From Fibrobacter sp. (GTDB lineage: Bacteria; Fibrobacterota; Fibrobacteria; Fibrobacterales; Fibrobacteraceae), in the NCBI GenBank assembly GCA_017642335.1, contig JAGCPF010000032.1, positions 115,442 to 179,441 on the forward strand: a DNA stretch of 64,000 nt, read 5' to 3'. The translations under genes were made by a program, and so were the position numbers. Below are positions 8,750-17,374 of the stretch, piece by piece. The first letter of the stretch is position 1. The number at the start of each line of letters is the position of its first letter. The notes under the pieces were generated by a model. That model ran no database searches and had not been told where the DNA came from. It was given only the letters and a program-made list of their open reading frames with translations.

Positions 8750-9271
8750 TCAATCTGACTCACCATTGTCATCGTTAGCAAGAGCCTCCCTTTGGTAAAC
8801 CCTTGTGAAAATTTCGTTGCCTATAACAAGCGTCTTCACGGAATCACCCAAGAATTTCTTATTGACGGTAAACGACATGTCCACCCAGAAGCAGAGGCAA
8901 TCGGTCTCGCCATGCTCATCATATTTCAAGGTCGCGAAGAGCGTATCGCTTTCGAGCCGCACATCGATTTTCCGAATCAACCTGTTACAGGCATCGGCAA
9001 GCCCCGTAAGCGAAATGACGGCGGAATCCCCGGCAGTCTCGGCAAAAAAGAATCGTTCTGGCCCTCGCCTGCCCAAGGAATCGTCGTAAACCATCTTCTT
9101 CAAGGCTACACCCGCATTGGCGGCAACGTCCTCAAGGACAGAATCGTCAAACTTACAAGAACTCCTGATGTTCGACGCACCGCCCGAATTCTGCGTCGAC
9201 ACCGAAGATTCGTCAGAACACGCGGCAAGAAAGAAAGTCAACAAGGCAAAAGCAAGTATCTTATTCTTCAT
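8750..9271 (-). CDS. small lipoprotein of unknown function
   Basis: A 173-residue protein. The start is the ATG at 9271 (AGAAGAG upstream), giving a compact signal peptide with lipobox LAAC followed by SDESS. The mature part has four further cysteines, including a CLC pair, and alternating beta-prone segments. No family was recognised. The upstream in-frame ATG at 9313 would add 14 charged residues before the signal peptide and is less likely. Confidence 0.65.
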   Translation of the reverse strand: MKNKILAFALLTFFLAACSDESSVSTQNSGGASNIRSSCKFDDSVLEDVAANAGVALKKMVYDDSLGRRGPERFFFAETAGDSAVISLTGLADACNRLIRKIDVRLESDTLFATLKYDEHGETDCLCFWVDMSFTVNKKFLGDSVKTLVIGNEIFTRVYQREALANDDNGESD

Positions 9272-9334
9272 TTTTTCTCTTCTTTTTTTTGCGTTAGTTT
9301 TTTCGCTATCCATCCTTCTTTTCTGCCAATTTAT

Positions 9335-9372
9335 AAAAAAAAGATGAATTCGTGAAAGAAATTCATCTTTTT
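9335..9372. terminator. bidirectional terminator hairpin
   Basis: GATGAATT (9343-9350) pairs with AAATTCATC (about 9359-9367). It is flanked by A-runs on the left and T-runs on the right, so it can act in both directions. On the minus strand it ends transcription from the 9419-10543 gene. Confidence 0.75.
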
Positions 9373-9418
9373 CATTCCCAAAGACAAAATTACAAGAACA
9401 TCGTCACATATTTTTGAG

Positions 9419-10543
9419 TTATTCCATCATTTCGCCTTCTTCTTCGGCAGAAGCGCTATTATCCTCGTAATCCTTGAGGGTTTTCTCGCCGGGGACAATC
9501 ACAAGTCCAAGCGTCACAGGTTCGCCCTTCAGGTTGATATAGGCTTCCAAGTAAAGCGTCGTAGAGAGGCGAATCAAGCGTAAATCCAGCATGGTACCGC
9601 CCTTGTGGATGCTCTTGGGATTGCGGTTGAAGAACAGGAACTTCTTGTTGATGTACTCAAAACGGTCTTGCTCGTAGTTTATATGCCATTCCGTATTGCC
9701 GTCGTTCTCCTGGCGGTACAGGCAGCGGTCATTGTCGATGTCGCATTCAAAGCTTGCGCTTTCTTGGTAGCGTTTGTTCCACTCGCGGCTAAAGGCGCAG
9801 CTCTGCACACGCAGGCCGCCGTTACGTTGCTTGTTCAGCTGGTCGTTAATGACAACATAATCCATCTTCTTGTCTTTCACCTGGTTATAGACGTTCATCA
9901 AGATGATGTAGGCCTCGATGTTCTTGGGGCACTTCCCATCCAACTCGACTTCTTCGTGGGCCTTGAGGAGCGTCTGTTGCAGGTCAAGATCAATGGCGTC
10001 AGGAATCTCGCTCTTCTTGATCTTATCCAAGACCTTCTTGGGCGGGACCACAACAATCTTATCCCCTTTCTTCACGGCGTAGCCCAGTTCGTCGCGGATG
10101 TAGTCCAAGCACTGTTGCACGTGGATATGCACAATGTTAGAGCCGCCCGACACGAAGTCAACGCCAATCCGCACGTTCCAGGTACCAGCATCGCTCGATG
10201 TCCCCTTTTCCAGTTCACAATAAGGTTCTTCGCGGATACCGTCGATGAAAACAATCTTTGCATTCAGCTTCGTCACGAGGGACGCATCCTTGTCGATAGC
10301 GCCTCCCAGGCTCCAGAAATTCGGGTTCATTCGGAGCACCTCGGCAAAAGCCTTGTCGCCATCAAGTGCGGGGAGCAAGGAATCGTTCCTTGCGTTCTTT
10401 TCCTTGAGCAGGTCGGAATACTCCGTCGTCACGGCCATGTTCTGGAACCCGTTACGCGCAGCGACCGGAATAACCGGAGACGCAAACAGCGAAGACAGCA
10501 TTAAGCACAAGAGGCAAAACAAAGAAAGGGAAATTCTATTCAT
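9419..10543 (-). CDS. exported protein of unknown function
   Basis: A 374-residue protein with an N-terminal signal peptide (SLFCLLCLMLSSLFASP). The mature chain has mixed alpha/beta composition, five or six cysteines spread along it, and an acidic tail (SASAEEEGEMME). No recognised domain or catalytic motif. Probably periplasmic or envelope-associated. The gene is separated by a terminator from the small lipoprotein gene and by about 20 bp from the HAD gene upstream, so it may be transcribed with it. Confidence 0.6.
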   Translation of the reverse strand: MNRISLSLFCLLCLMLSSLFASPVIPVAARNGFQNMAVTTEYSDLLKEKNARNDSLLPALDGDKAFAEVLRMNPNFWSLGGAIDKDASLVTKLNAKIVFIDGIREEPYCELEKGTSSDAGTWNVRIGVDFVSGGSNIVHIHVQQCLDYIRDELGYAVKKGDKIVVVPPKKVLDKIKKSEIPDAIDLDLQQTLLKAHEEVELDGKCPKNIEAYIILMNVYNQVKDKKMDYVVINDQLNKQRNGGLRVQSCAFSREWNKRYQESASFECDIDNDRCLYRQENDGNTEWHINYEQDRFEYINKKFLFFNRNPKSIHKGGTMLDLRLIRLSTTLYLEAYINLKGEPVTLGLVIVPGEKTLKDYEDNSASAEEEGEMME

Positions 10544-10564
10544 AAGAGTCTTTCGAAAACGTTT

Positions 10565-11221
10565 CTAGCAAGGTAATTTGTCGACTATCTTATCTAAATC
10601 TAGCAAATGGGAGATGTGGAAATCCACCCAGTCTGGAGCCTCCGCAACCGGATTGACAAGAATCGTGGTCCAACCGCGCGCATGGGCGGGTTCCAGATTA
10701 CGCAGGGAATCCTCCAGAAGGACGATATCGGATGCGTTAAAGTCGGCACCCAGGCGTTCCTTCAGGAAGTTTTCCATCTTCTCGTAGGCGATGTCGTGGG
10801 GTTTGCCGACCCAGCCGAGGGCCTTCAGGTCGAACACGAAATCCATGCAATCCAAAATCCCCATCGAACGCATCCCTGCCTCGCTCCAGTCGTGGCGACC
10901 ATTCGTAAACACGCCGCGCGGGCCCTTCAGCGAAAGCAGCAAGTCGCGCTTCGCCGGCGCCGGGACCGGGTACACCAGATATTGAGCATCATGGATGAAG
11001 TCAAAAAAGTCGTCCGGGTCGGTGCCGTGCAGCGCCATGAGCCCCGCAAGGGTCGTGCCGTAGCGGTGCAAATACTCCGTCCGGATTTCCGAGGCATGCT
11101 CGAACGTCCCGCCAATCGTCTTCTGCACGTAAGCCGAAATGCGGTGGTCCAGGGAAACGAGCACATGGCGTTCCTCTTCGCCGTACAAAGTCAGGTCGTA
11201 GTCGAACAACCAGACCATCAA
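10565..11221 (-). CDS. HAD-family pyrimidine 5'-nucleotidase-like hydrolase
   Basis: A 218-residue HAD hydrolase. Motif I is FDYDLTLY, with nucleophile D7 and acid D9. A helical cap follows, then motif II (GVFTNGR), the motif III lysine in GWVGKPHDIAY, and motif IV (IVLLEDSLRNLEPAHARGW). The pattern fits the SDT1/pyrimidine 5'-nucleotidase branch, which removes phosphate from UMP or CMP. The start codon overlaps the dGTPase stop by four bases (ATGA), and pairing with dGTPase supports a nucleotide-salvage or pool-control role. Confidence 0.8.
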   Translation of the reverse strand: MMVWLFDYDLTLYGEEERHVLVSLDHRISAYVQKTIGGTFEHASEIRTEYLHRYGTTLAGLMALHGTDPDDFFDFIHDAQYLVYPVPAPAKRDLLLSLKGPRGVFTNGRHDWSEAGMRSMGILDCMDFVFDLKALGWVGKPHDIAYEKMENFLKERLGADFNASDIVLLEDSLRNLEPAHARGWTTILVNPVAEAPDWVDFHISHLLDLDKIVDKLPC

Positions 11222-12525
11222 AGCCCCATGACCAACCCGCCAATCTGGCGCGCCAGGTAGGTCGCATAGTTGTCCGTCATACCGCTCACAAAGTCAAGCA
11301 CCTGGTGGTACGCTTCCGCAGCCGTAACGCTCTGGCCGATTTTCGCCTGGCCAATCAGGCGCACGATGCGGTCGGCACGGTAAGAGTTCTTGCCGTTCTG
11401 TCGATAATCGTGAACGCCGTTGATGAAGGCATCGAGCACGGTGCTGAGCGTCGTGTAGCTGCCCACTTCCAGTTCCGTCTTGCGGCGGTCCGGGTAGATG
11501 CGCTCCACGCCCAAGCGCTTCGCGATGCGGATACCTTCCATCGTCTCGCTGCGAGAAAGATCAATCAAGTGCTTCTGGAGCGCCCCGTTCATGATTTCTT
11601 CGTAATGCTTCATGAAAAGGACGGCCACGTCATCAATCAAGTTCTGGATGGCGTGCCCACGAATGCTGCTGAGGAAGTCGCGGAAGTTCTGGCCGTTTTC
11701 TTCGTATTCGCGGTCGATATCCACATCGGGGCCGCAAAGGTAAGAGAACATGCCGCGCACGTCGCCAAAAGTCAGGATGCCTAGTTCGATCGCGTCCTCG
11801 ACATCGAGGATGGAATAGCAGATGTCGTCGGCGGCTTCCATCAGGTACACCAGCGGATGGCGCACCCACTGGCCCTTGGCGATTTCCGGCAGGCCGAGCG
11901 TATCCGCCGTTTCGCGGTAAAGGTCCGCCTCGGTCGAGAACAGGCTCGTCGGCGTGCCGTACATGGCGAGGCGCGGGTACTTGATCATCGAACCGATGGT
12001 CGCATACGTGAGACGCATGCCGCCGTCCAAAAAATGGTACTCCAGTTTGCTCAGGATTCTATGCCCCTGGGCGTTGCCGTCAAAGTTCTCGAAGTCCGCC
12101 ATCTCGCGGTCGTTCAAGTCCCTGAGCGGGGCGCTGTTGCGGTTCTTGCGGAACCACTCGCGGATTGCCGCCTCGCCCGCATGGCCAAACGGCGGATTGC
12201 CGATATCGTGAGCGAGACACGCCGACTGGACTATCGTGCCGAACTGGTATTCGTTCACGTACTTGGGCAAGTGTTCCTTGATCAGGTGATAGACGGTAAT
12301 GGCAAGACTGCGGCCCACGCTGGAAACTTCCAGACTGTGCGTGAGGCGGCTGTGTACGTGGTCATTCACCGAGAAAGGGTGAACCTGAGTCTTGCGGCCA
12401 AGGCGACGGAATGCCGTCGAGAAGACGATGCGGTCATAGTCGCGATGAAAATCGGAGCGGTTCGGGTCCGGATCGGCCGGGTGCCCGTAACGAGTCGCAG
12501 AAAGAAGCGTGTCCCATTGTAGCAT
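11218..12525 (-). CDS. dgt: deoxyguanosinetriphosphate triphosphohydrolase (dGTPase-like HD protein)
   Basis: A 435-residue HD-domain protein. DFHRDYDRIVFSTAFRRLGRKTQVHP is the family's N-terminal signature, RLTHSLEVSSVGRSL supplies the first metal histidine, and LAHDIGNPPFGHAGE the HD pair. A later aspartate is in MEAADDICYSILDVEDA. dGTPases cleave dGTP to deoxyguanosine and tripolyphosphate; related SAMHD1-like enzymes act on other dNTPs and some limit phages. It is co-transcribed with the HAD nucleotidase downstream. Exact substrate specificity cannot be read from the sequence. Confidence 0.9.
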   Translation of the reverse strand: MLQWDTLLSATRYGHPADPDPNRSDFHRDYDRIVFSTAFRRLGRKTQVHPFSVNDHVHSRLTHSLEVSSVGRSLAITVYHLIKEHLPKYVNEYQFGTIVQSACLAHDIGNPPFGHAGEAAIREWFRKNRNSAPLRDLNDREMADFENFDGNAQGHRILSKLEYHFLDGGMRLTYATIGSMIKYPRLAMYGTPTSLFSTEADLYRETADTLGLPEIAKGQWVRHPLVYLMEAADDICYSILDVEDAIELGILTFGDVRGMFSYLCGPDVDIDREYEENGQNFRDFLSSIRGHAIQNLIDDVAVLFMKHYEEIMNGALQKHLIDLSRSETMEGIRIAKRLGVERIYPDRRKTELEVGSYTTLSTVLDAFINGVHDYRQNGKNSYRADRIVRLIGQAKIGQSVTAAEAYHQVLDFVSGMTDNYATYLARQIGGLVMGL

Positions 12526-12627
12526 GCCGTAAAATATAGAATTTAGACAAGAGACGAATCAGAAGGTTCGGAGCTTGGAGTTCTCGTTAACCACGGCCGA
12601 TTGCTTGTTCATTGTTTTTTAGATGTC

Positions 12628-12920
12628 TTACATACTCAATGCCCCAAAATTGCCAAATGATATGCAAATTCAATCGACGGCGGAAAAGATGTGGAGTATT
12701 TTTTTGTCCCCTTACATACTAAAACAAGCTTTCACATGCTTTAGTATGTAAATTTACCGACAGCAAAGGTTACTTTATACAAGTATTTCATTTTTTTACA
12801 TACTGAAGGACTATTTATTCCGAGTTTAGTATGTAAGTGCGATTGTTTTTCTTGTTTGCTGATCAACGTTTTTCCGAAAAATACATACTAAAAGTTCAAA
12901 AAAAGAGACTTAGTATGTAA
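12628..12920. repeat. four-unit dyad array, period 84-85 bp (TTACATACTAAA / TTTAGTATGTAA)
   Basis: Left arms start at 12628, 12712, 12796 and 12881, which is 84, 84 and 85 bp apart. Right arms (inverted copies) start at about 12656 (degenerate), 12740, 12825 and 12909, that is 28, 28, 29 and 28 bp after their left arms. The arms are 11-12 bp and nearly identical. The 16-17 bp between arms and the roughly 44 bp between units are unrelated in sequence. No coding sequence covers the array. The pattern suits an ordered set of binding sites for a dimeric protein. Confidence 0.8.
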
Positions 12921-12985
12921 AACAACCCGTTCGAGCCTCGCGCCTAAAAAAGTTGTCATTCGCAGGCGCATGACTCGTCGGCTCA

Positions 12986-13106
12986 GCCATGCCGAAACGC
13001 AAGCGTTTTGGCATGGCATTCGCCTTGGTTGTCATTGCGAAGGGCGAATAGCCCTGAAGCAATCTCTAGGATAAGGATCTAGAGGTTAGAATCTAGAGGC
13101 TAGGGA
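12986..13106. repeat. REP-like hairpin elements and CTAG-rich repeat
   Basis: A stem of 15 bp (12986-13000 with 13003-13017, one G-U pair) is followed by GTCATTGCGAAGGGCG...GCCCTGAAGCAATCTC (13031-13066). The latter belongs to a hairpin class common as dispersed intergenic repeats in many bacteria. Next is the CTAG-rich element shared with 2957-2998. Confidence 0.7.
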
Positions 13107-13176
13107 GAAATATCACGGCTTCGCCGTCTGTTATTGACGCACGAAGTGCGTGATTCTTTTCACTAGCCACTAGTCT

Positions 13177-15456
13177 CTATTCTCTAGCCCCGCGCTTCGC
13201 AATCACCCCAATCGCCAGAGTATCGACGACGACGAAGCCGATGAGCCACATGGCCGTGCCGCCCTGGAACCCGTAGCTATGCAGCCCGACCCCGAGCAAG
13301 TTTATCCCGAACCAGCAGAGGAACGTGACGATGGAGCTGAACGCATTCAAAAGAGCAAACCCGCGCGGAGTGACGAGCCGGCCAGCACGCAAATGCAACA
13401 GCAGCATCGCCCAGAGAATGACGAACAATGCTCCGCATTCCTTCGGGTCAAAGCCCCAGAAGCGCCCCCACGCGAAGTCGGCCCACACGCCGCCGAGCAG
13501 CGTCCCGAGAATCGTAAATGCGCCGCCGAACGCGAGCGTCCCGTACATCAGCGCATACAGGGGCGAGCCCTTCGGCTGTTCCACCGACGGGAGCGCTTCA
13601 CTCCCACGAAACAGCACAAGATGCGCCACAACGCCAGAAAGAATCATGCCCGCAAAGCCAAGCGCTATCGTGAACACGTGCAGCGTCAGGAATACCGAGG
13701 AATTCAGCACTTCGGGAATCGGACGGAAGGTGTCGCCGGGTTCCAACACGAACTTCGCAAAGAACAACAGCACCGCGGCCATCATGGTGACCGGAAAAAT
13801 CAGGGCATAGGTCCGGTTCTTGCAGCGGAAAAACGCAACGGACTCAAACGCCATCAAAAGCAGCGCCACCAGCAGCACAATTTCGTACAAGCTAGACATC
13901 GGCGGACGGGCGGCCACGATGGCGCGCACCGCAAACAATACCGTAAGGATTACCGCCGTCGCGACACAGAGCCCATTCGCCGCGACATCCAGTTTCTTTG
14001 ACCGGAAAATCATGTTCAATGCCGAAAGCAGGCAAGCCAAGAACGCCGCGACAAAGCCCCACAGCGCAAGATTCGCATGGTGGTACAGCACCTCCAGCGA
14101 AAGCCGGGATTTATAATCCGTGGCAGGAGCGACCTCGGCATCGGTAGGGTTTCCCCCGGCAACCGAGAACGCCGAGTGGTTCACCACCGACTCGTACAGG
14201 CGCACATTCGCATACAGGCGCTTCATTTCGGCAGTCGCCGGATGGTCATCGTTTCGGCTAGCGTAGAAATCCAACAAGTCTCGCGACAGCGCCAAATCCA
14301 CATAGCTCACGTACCGCGAATCCGACGGCAAATGCAATGCCTCGGAGACATCGCCACGGAGCACCTTGAACAACGCATAAGCATGTGTCTTTTCAGGAGT
14401 CAGCACTGCCTGTCGCACAATTTCTGCGGCAGAAATTTTCCCCGTGCAGGAATCGCCTTCCCTGCACTTGTACGTCACTCGCCCGCTCAAGTCGTCCAAA
14501 AAGCCACGCGCAAAAGAGTCGAAAGGTCGCACAACACCATCCACCAAGACTGGCGTATCGGAATGCAAAGCCTCCCAAACCGGAACAGCCGAAGCGCGCG
14601 CATCCATCGGCAAGGCGGCAAACAGCAATGCCAGCAGCGGCAAGACCTTCGCGACCTTCCCGACCGAGCCTTTACCAGCATCTTGCCCACTGTCGCCAAT
14701 GTCTTTATTGCCATGCTCTTTATTGCCGCGCACCTTCACAAAATAATGGAACGCAGCCCCCAGCAGGAACATCACCATGAACACATACGGAACAACATGG
14801 AACGGGTCGTAAAGCACCTTGTACATGGCCACATTCTTCCCCGGCGCCATTTCCGCATAACCGCGATACTGGACAAAGTAAGGCCAGCCTCCCTTCAGTT
14901 CCTGCTCGTCGATTTCGACAGGAGCAAGGCCGAGACTATCGTCCGCAAGGAAAAGCCGCAAGTCGCGTGCTCCGGAAAGCGGGGCCACCTCCGCCTGCAA
15001 CGGCGAAACAGCGCCAGCAACCTCAGCAGGCACGACAGCATAGCCATTGTATTCCTGCTTGATTTCGCTCCCGACAAGGCTCCCGAGCAAAAGGACAATC
15101 AGCGCAACATGCATCAGCCAAAGCCCCGCAAAACGCCACCCGCGCGGCATGCGACAAATCAAGCACAAAACGAGATGCACCATGCCCAACGCCGCAATCG
15201 ACTTGAATGCCGGCAAGGGAATATAGCCAACAGCCCACACGAAATAGCTCCCGAAAAAGCGGTCGGTCGCCACTTCCACCGAGGCACCGAGGCTTTCCGC
15301 ATTCGCCTGCGCCAGCACGCCCCAGAACGTGAGCAGCAAGAACGCCACCAACAGCGTAGCAGTCATTTTCAAAGAAGCCAACTTTCTTATAAGCGCAATC
15401 AACCTTGATGTTCTTGACTGCGCTATCGTTTCGTCCAGGACAACTCCCTCTCTCAT
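13177..15456 (-). CDS. fused cytochrome c synthase CcsBA (ResB-CcsA)
   Basis: A 759-residue System II haem lyase. Residues about 25-260 form the ResB/CcsB-like part: three N-terminal helices, an extracytoplasmic segment and a fourth helix near 222-240. A central region with its own hydrophobic segment (VLPLLALLFAALPMDARAS) leads to an extracytoplasmic domain (about 290-440) as in Bacteroidota-type fusions. The CcsA part (about 460-759) has the tryptophan-rich WWD region (FAWGRFWGFDPKECGALF) and candidate haem-ligand histidines in TLHVFTIA and VGLHSYGF. It attaches haem to apocytochrome c outside the membrane. No cytochrome gene is adjacent. Confidence 0.85.
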   Translation of the reverse strand: MREGVVLDETIAQSRTSRLIALIRKLASLKMTATLLVAFLLLTFWGVLAQANAESLGASVEVATDRFFGSYFVWAVGYIPLPAFKSIAALGMVHLVLCLICRMPRGWRFAGLWLMHVALIVLLLGSLVGSEIKQEYNGYAVVPAEVAGAVSPLQAEVAPLSGARDLRLFLADDSLGLAPVEIDEQELKGGWPYFVQYRGYAEMAPGKNVAMYKVLYDPFHVVPYVFMVMFLLGAAFHYFVKVRGNKEHGNKDIGDSGQDAGKGSVGKVAKVLPLLALLFAALPMDARASAVPVWEALHSDTPVLVDGVVRPFDSFARGFLDDLSGRVTYKCREGDSCTGKISAAEIVRQAVLTPEKTHAYALFKVLRGDVSEALHLPSDSRYVSYVDLALSRDLLDFYASRNDDHPATAEMKRLYANVRLYESVVNHSAFSVAGGNPTDAEVAPATDYKSRLSLEVLYHHANLALWGFVAAFLACLLSALNMIFRSKKLDVAANGLCVATAVILTVLFAVRAIVAARPPMSSLYEIVLLVALLLMAFESVAFFRCKNRTYALIFPVTMMAAVLLFFAKFVLEPGDTFRPIPEVLNSSVFLTLHVFTIALGFAGMILSGVVAHLVLFRGSEALPSVEQPKGSPLYALMYGTLAFGGAFTILGTLLGGVWADFAWGRFWGFDPKECGALFVILWAMLLLHLRAGRLVTPRGFALLNAFSSIVTFLCWFGINLLGVGLHSYGFQGGTAMWLIGFVVVDTLAIGVIAKRGARE

Positions 15457-15477
15457 CTTTCGTCTCTCATCTCTCGT
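15457..15477. repeat. short GACGAGAGA-type repeat between two genes
   Basis: CTCTCATCTTTCGTCTCTCA-type sequence. With 15470-15482 it is the reverse complement of TTTAGACGAGAGA and contains the TAG stop codon of the phosphatase gene to its right, as at 2794-2806. Confidence 0.6.
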
Positions 15478-16470
15478 CTAAACAGCCTCCACCCACACGA
15501 ACTTACTTTCGTCCAGTCGCTGCTCGCCGTCGAAACGGTAAGCGACAAGCCGCCCGTCCCCGCGATAACCGGCAACGCTGTAATCCAGGCAACAGACATT
15601 CTCGCGAATCAAGTGCGGAAGCCCCGTCAGCCAGTAATGCCCGAAGAACACGGGCCGTTCCGCCTCGCCATAAAATTCATGCTTGCAAACGTCGGCAGGG
15701 GCAGCGCAGGCAGGCAACTCCACACCCGGCTGGAAGGCCAGCTCGCGCAAGGATTTCCCCTTCGGATCCACCCACCACCTGATGCGGGCCCGTTTACGCA
15801 AAACGTTCTCGCCATCGCGGAAAGTGATTCCATCGGGCAAGTTCATCTCGGGGCCCTTCAAGAAAAAGTTTATCGGGTCGAACAGGGAATCGTCGTACTC
15901 GTTAAACTGGTCGTTCGCACGGGCAATGAGATCGTCGAAGTTCCCGTCAGCAAAACAGCGGATGCCCTCGGCATTGAGGATTGATGCAGCGCCCTTCTCA
16001 AAACAGGCATGCTGTGCGCGGAAAAATTCCGTCTCGACAAAGAACGGCAACGTCTTCAGGAAGTCGAGCATCTCCAGGAATTCCTGCTTGCGGCCCTTGT
16101 AACTTTCGACCGTCCGCGTATGGATAGCCACCTTGTTGAAGGAATGCTCGCGCAGGTAGCCCCCCGGAATGCAATGGATCACATGGGAACCGCCTGCGCC
16201 ATTCAGCTGCCAAAAACAGAGCGCATTGAACTCGTGATTCCCCATCAGGGCCACGGCACTCCCCGCATCGCGCATCGCTCGTACCAGGTTGACCGTCTCA
16301 CGCACCTCCGGCCCACGGTCGATATAGTCGCCGAGGAAGACGACGGAACGGGAGCCACCCGGGTAACGGAAGGCACCGGATGTTTCCACGTAGCCCAGCT
16401 TCGCAAGCAAAGCCCGGAGTTCCGTGCAATGCCCGTGAATATCGCCGATGAAGTCGATGGAGGAATTCAT
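15478..16470 (-). CDS. PPP-family metallophosphoesterase (serine/threonine phosphatase-like)
   Basis: A 330-residue calcineurin-like phosphoesterase. The ordered motifs GDIHGH (residue 9), FLGDYIDRGP (about 46) and LMGNHEFN (about 76) define the PPP superfamily. Later histidines (FFGHYW and upstream) complete the two-metal site. The closest functional types are bacterial PrpE/ApaH-like phosphatases, which act on dinucleoside polyphosphates or phosphoproteins; the substrate is undetermined. The gene starts about 55 bp from the divergent cvfB start, so the two share a control region. Its stop codon lies inside a dispersed repeat. Confidence 0.8.
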   Translation of the reverse strand: MNSSIDFIGDIHGHCTELRALLAKLGYVETSGAFRYPGGSRSVVFLGDYIDRGPEVRETVNLVRAMRDAGSAVALMGNHEFNALCFWQLNGAGGSHVIHCIPGGYLREHSFNKVAIHTRTVESYKGRKQEFLEMLDFLKTLPFFVETEFFRAQHACFEKGAASILNAEGIRCFADGNFDDLIARANDQFNEYDDSLFDPINFFLKGPEMNLPDGITFRDGENVLRKRARIRWWVDPKGKSLRELAFQPGVELPACAAPADVCKHEFYGEAERPVFFGHYWLTGLPHLIRENVCCLDYSVAGYRGDGRLVAYRFDGEQRLDESKFVWVEAV

Positions 16471-16525
16471 GCTCTAAAGATATATATTTCTATATTTTTG
16501 TTACACCTGAACGGAACGGCTTATC

Positions 16526-17359
16526 ATGGAAATCGGAAAATTCAACCGCGCACGCGTCGAAAGCGTCACCCCCCAAGGCTACTACCTGGAACTGGAAACC
16601 GGAGGGCGCGTACTGCTCCCGGGCAACAAGCACCTATTCGAACTCGAGGAAGGTGAAATCCTGGACGTGTTCGTTTATATGGATTCCGAAGACAGGCCCA
16701 TCGCGACACTCGACAAGCCCTACGCGCAGGCAGGCGAATTCGCCGTCCTCACCGTCAAGGAAGTGAACCGCATCGGAGCATTCCTGGACTGGGGACTGAA
16801 CAAAGACCTTTTCTTGCCCTACAAGCAGCAGCTCGGCGACCTGCAGCGCGGCGACAAGTGCGTCGTCTACATCCTCGTGGACGAAAAGAGCGGCCGTCTC
16901 GTGGCAACTGAAAAAATCAAGAGCTTCCTCGATCTGGACACGAGCGAACTGCATATCGGGCAGCGCGTACAGCTCGCCGCCTACGAAGTGACCCAGGACT
17001 ACGTCGACTTTCTGGTGGACTACCGCTACACCGGCAGACTCATGCTCACCCGCGGAATGCAGCGCATCTACATCGGCGACACAATGCCCGGCTTTATTCA
17101 GCGCTTCACCAGCGACGGAAAAATCACGCTCAACCTGACGCCCGTGGGCTACAAGGGACTCATGAAGAGCGACAGCCCCGACGCCATCATGCAGAAACTC
17201 GCCGAAGCAGGCGGATTCCTCCCCTACGGCGACCACACCGACCCGGACACCATCCGCGAAGAATTCGGCATGTCGAAAAAGACATTCAAGAAGATTCTCG
17301 GAACGCTCTTCCGCGAAGGGAAAATCGACCTCGGCGACGACGGATTCCGCGCAGTGTAA
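16526..17359 (+). CDS. cvfB: CvfB-like S1-domain RNA-binding protein
   Basis: A 277-residue protein with the CvfB/YitL layout: successive S1-like beta-barrel domains (about 1-65, 66-130 with VNRIGAFLDWGLNKDLFLP, and 140-210) and a C-terminal winged helix (about 215-277, with TIREEFGMSKKTFKKILGTLFREGKI). CvfB proteins bind RNA and influence virulence-factor expression in Staphylococcus; the role in this lineage is unknown. The ATG has no obvious Shine-Dalgarno; an AT-rich TATATT-containing promoter region lies upstream. The gene converges on a broken Rpn-family gene. Confidence 0.85.
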   Translation: MEIGKFNRARVESVTPQGYYLELETGGRVLLPGNKHLFELEEGEILDVFVYMDSEDRPIATLDKPYAQAGEFAVLTVKEVNRIGAFLDWGLNKDLFLPYKQQLGDLQRGDKCVVYILVDEKSGRLVATEKIKSFLDLDTSELHIGQRVQLAAYEVTQDYVDFLVDYRYTGRLMLTRGMQRIYIGDTMPGFIQRFTSDGKITLNLTPVGYKGLMKSDSPDAIMQKLAEAGGFLPYGDHTDPDTIREEFGMSKKTFKKILGTLFREGKIDLGDDGFRAV

Positions 17360-17374
17360 AGAGAAGAAGGGAAA

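Larger units (their letters stand above)
12526..13176. other. 650-bp gene-free region with dyad array and REP-like hairpins
   Basis: No gene is seen on either strand. From left to right: a TTTAGACAAGAGA element (12542-12554), the periodic TTACATACTAAA dyad array (12628-12920), a 15-bp hairpin of the GCCATGCCGAAACGC type (12986-13017), a GTCATTGCGA...GAAGCAATCTC REP-like element (13031-13066), a CTAG-rich repeat (13066-13106) and two short hairpins (about 13113-13152). Confidence 0.7.

Noticed and set aside
12628..12920. Interpreting the dyad array as a second CRISPR array
   Set aside because: Only the 12-bp arms are conserved, the inside of each unit varies, and there is no repeat of CRISPR length or nearby second cas set.
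12526..13176. tRNA or other structured RNA gene in the gene-free stretch
   Set aside because: No cloverleaf, T-loop or known RNA consensus was recognised; the hairpins are REP-like.
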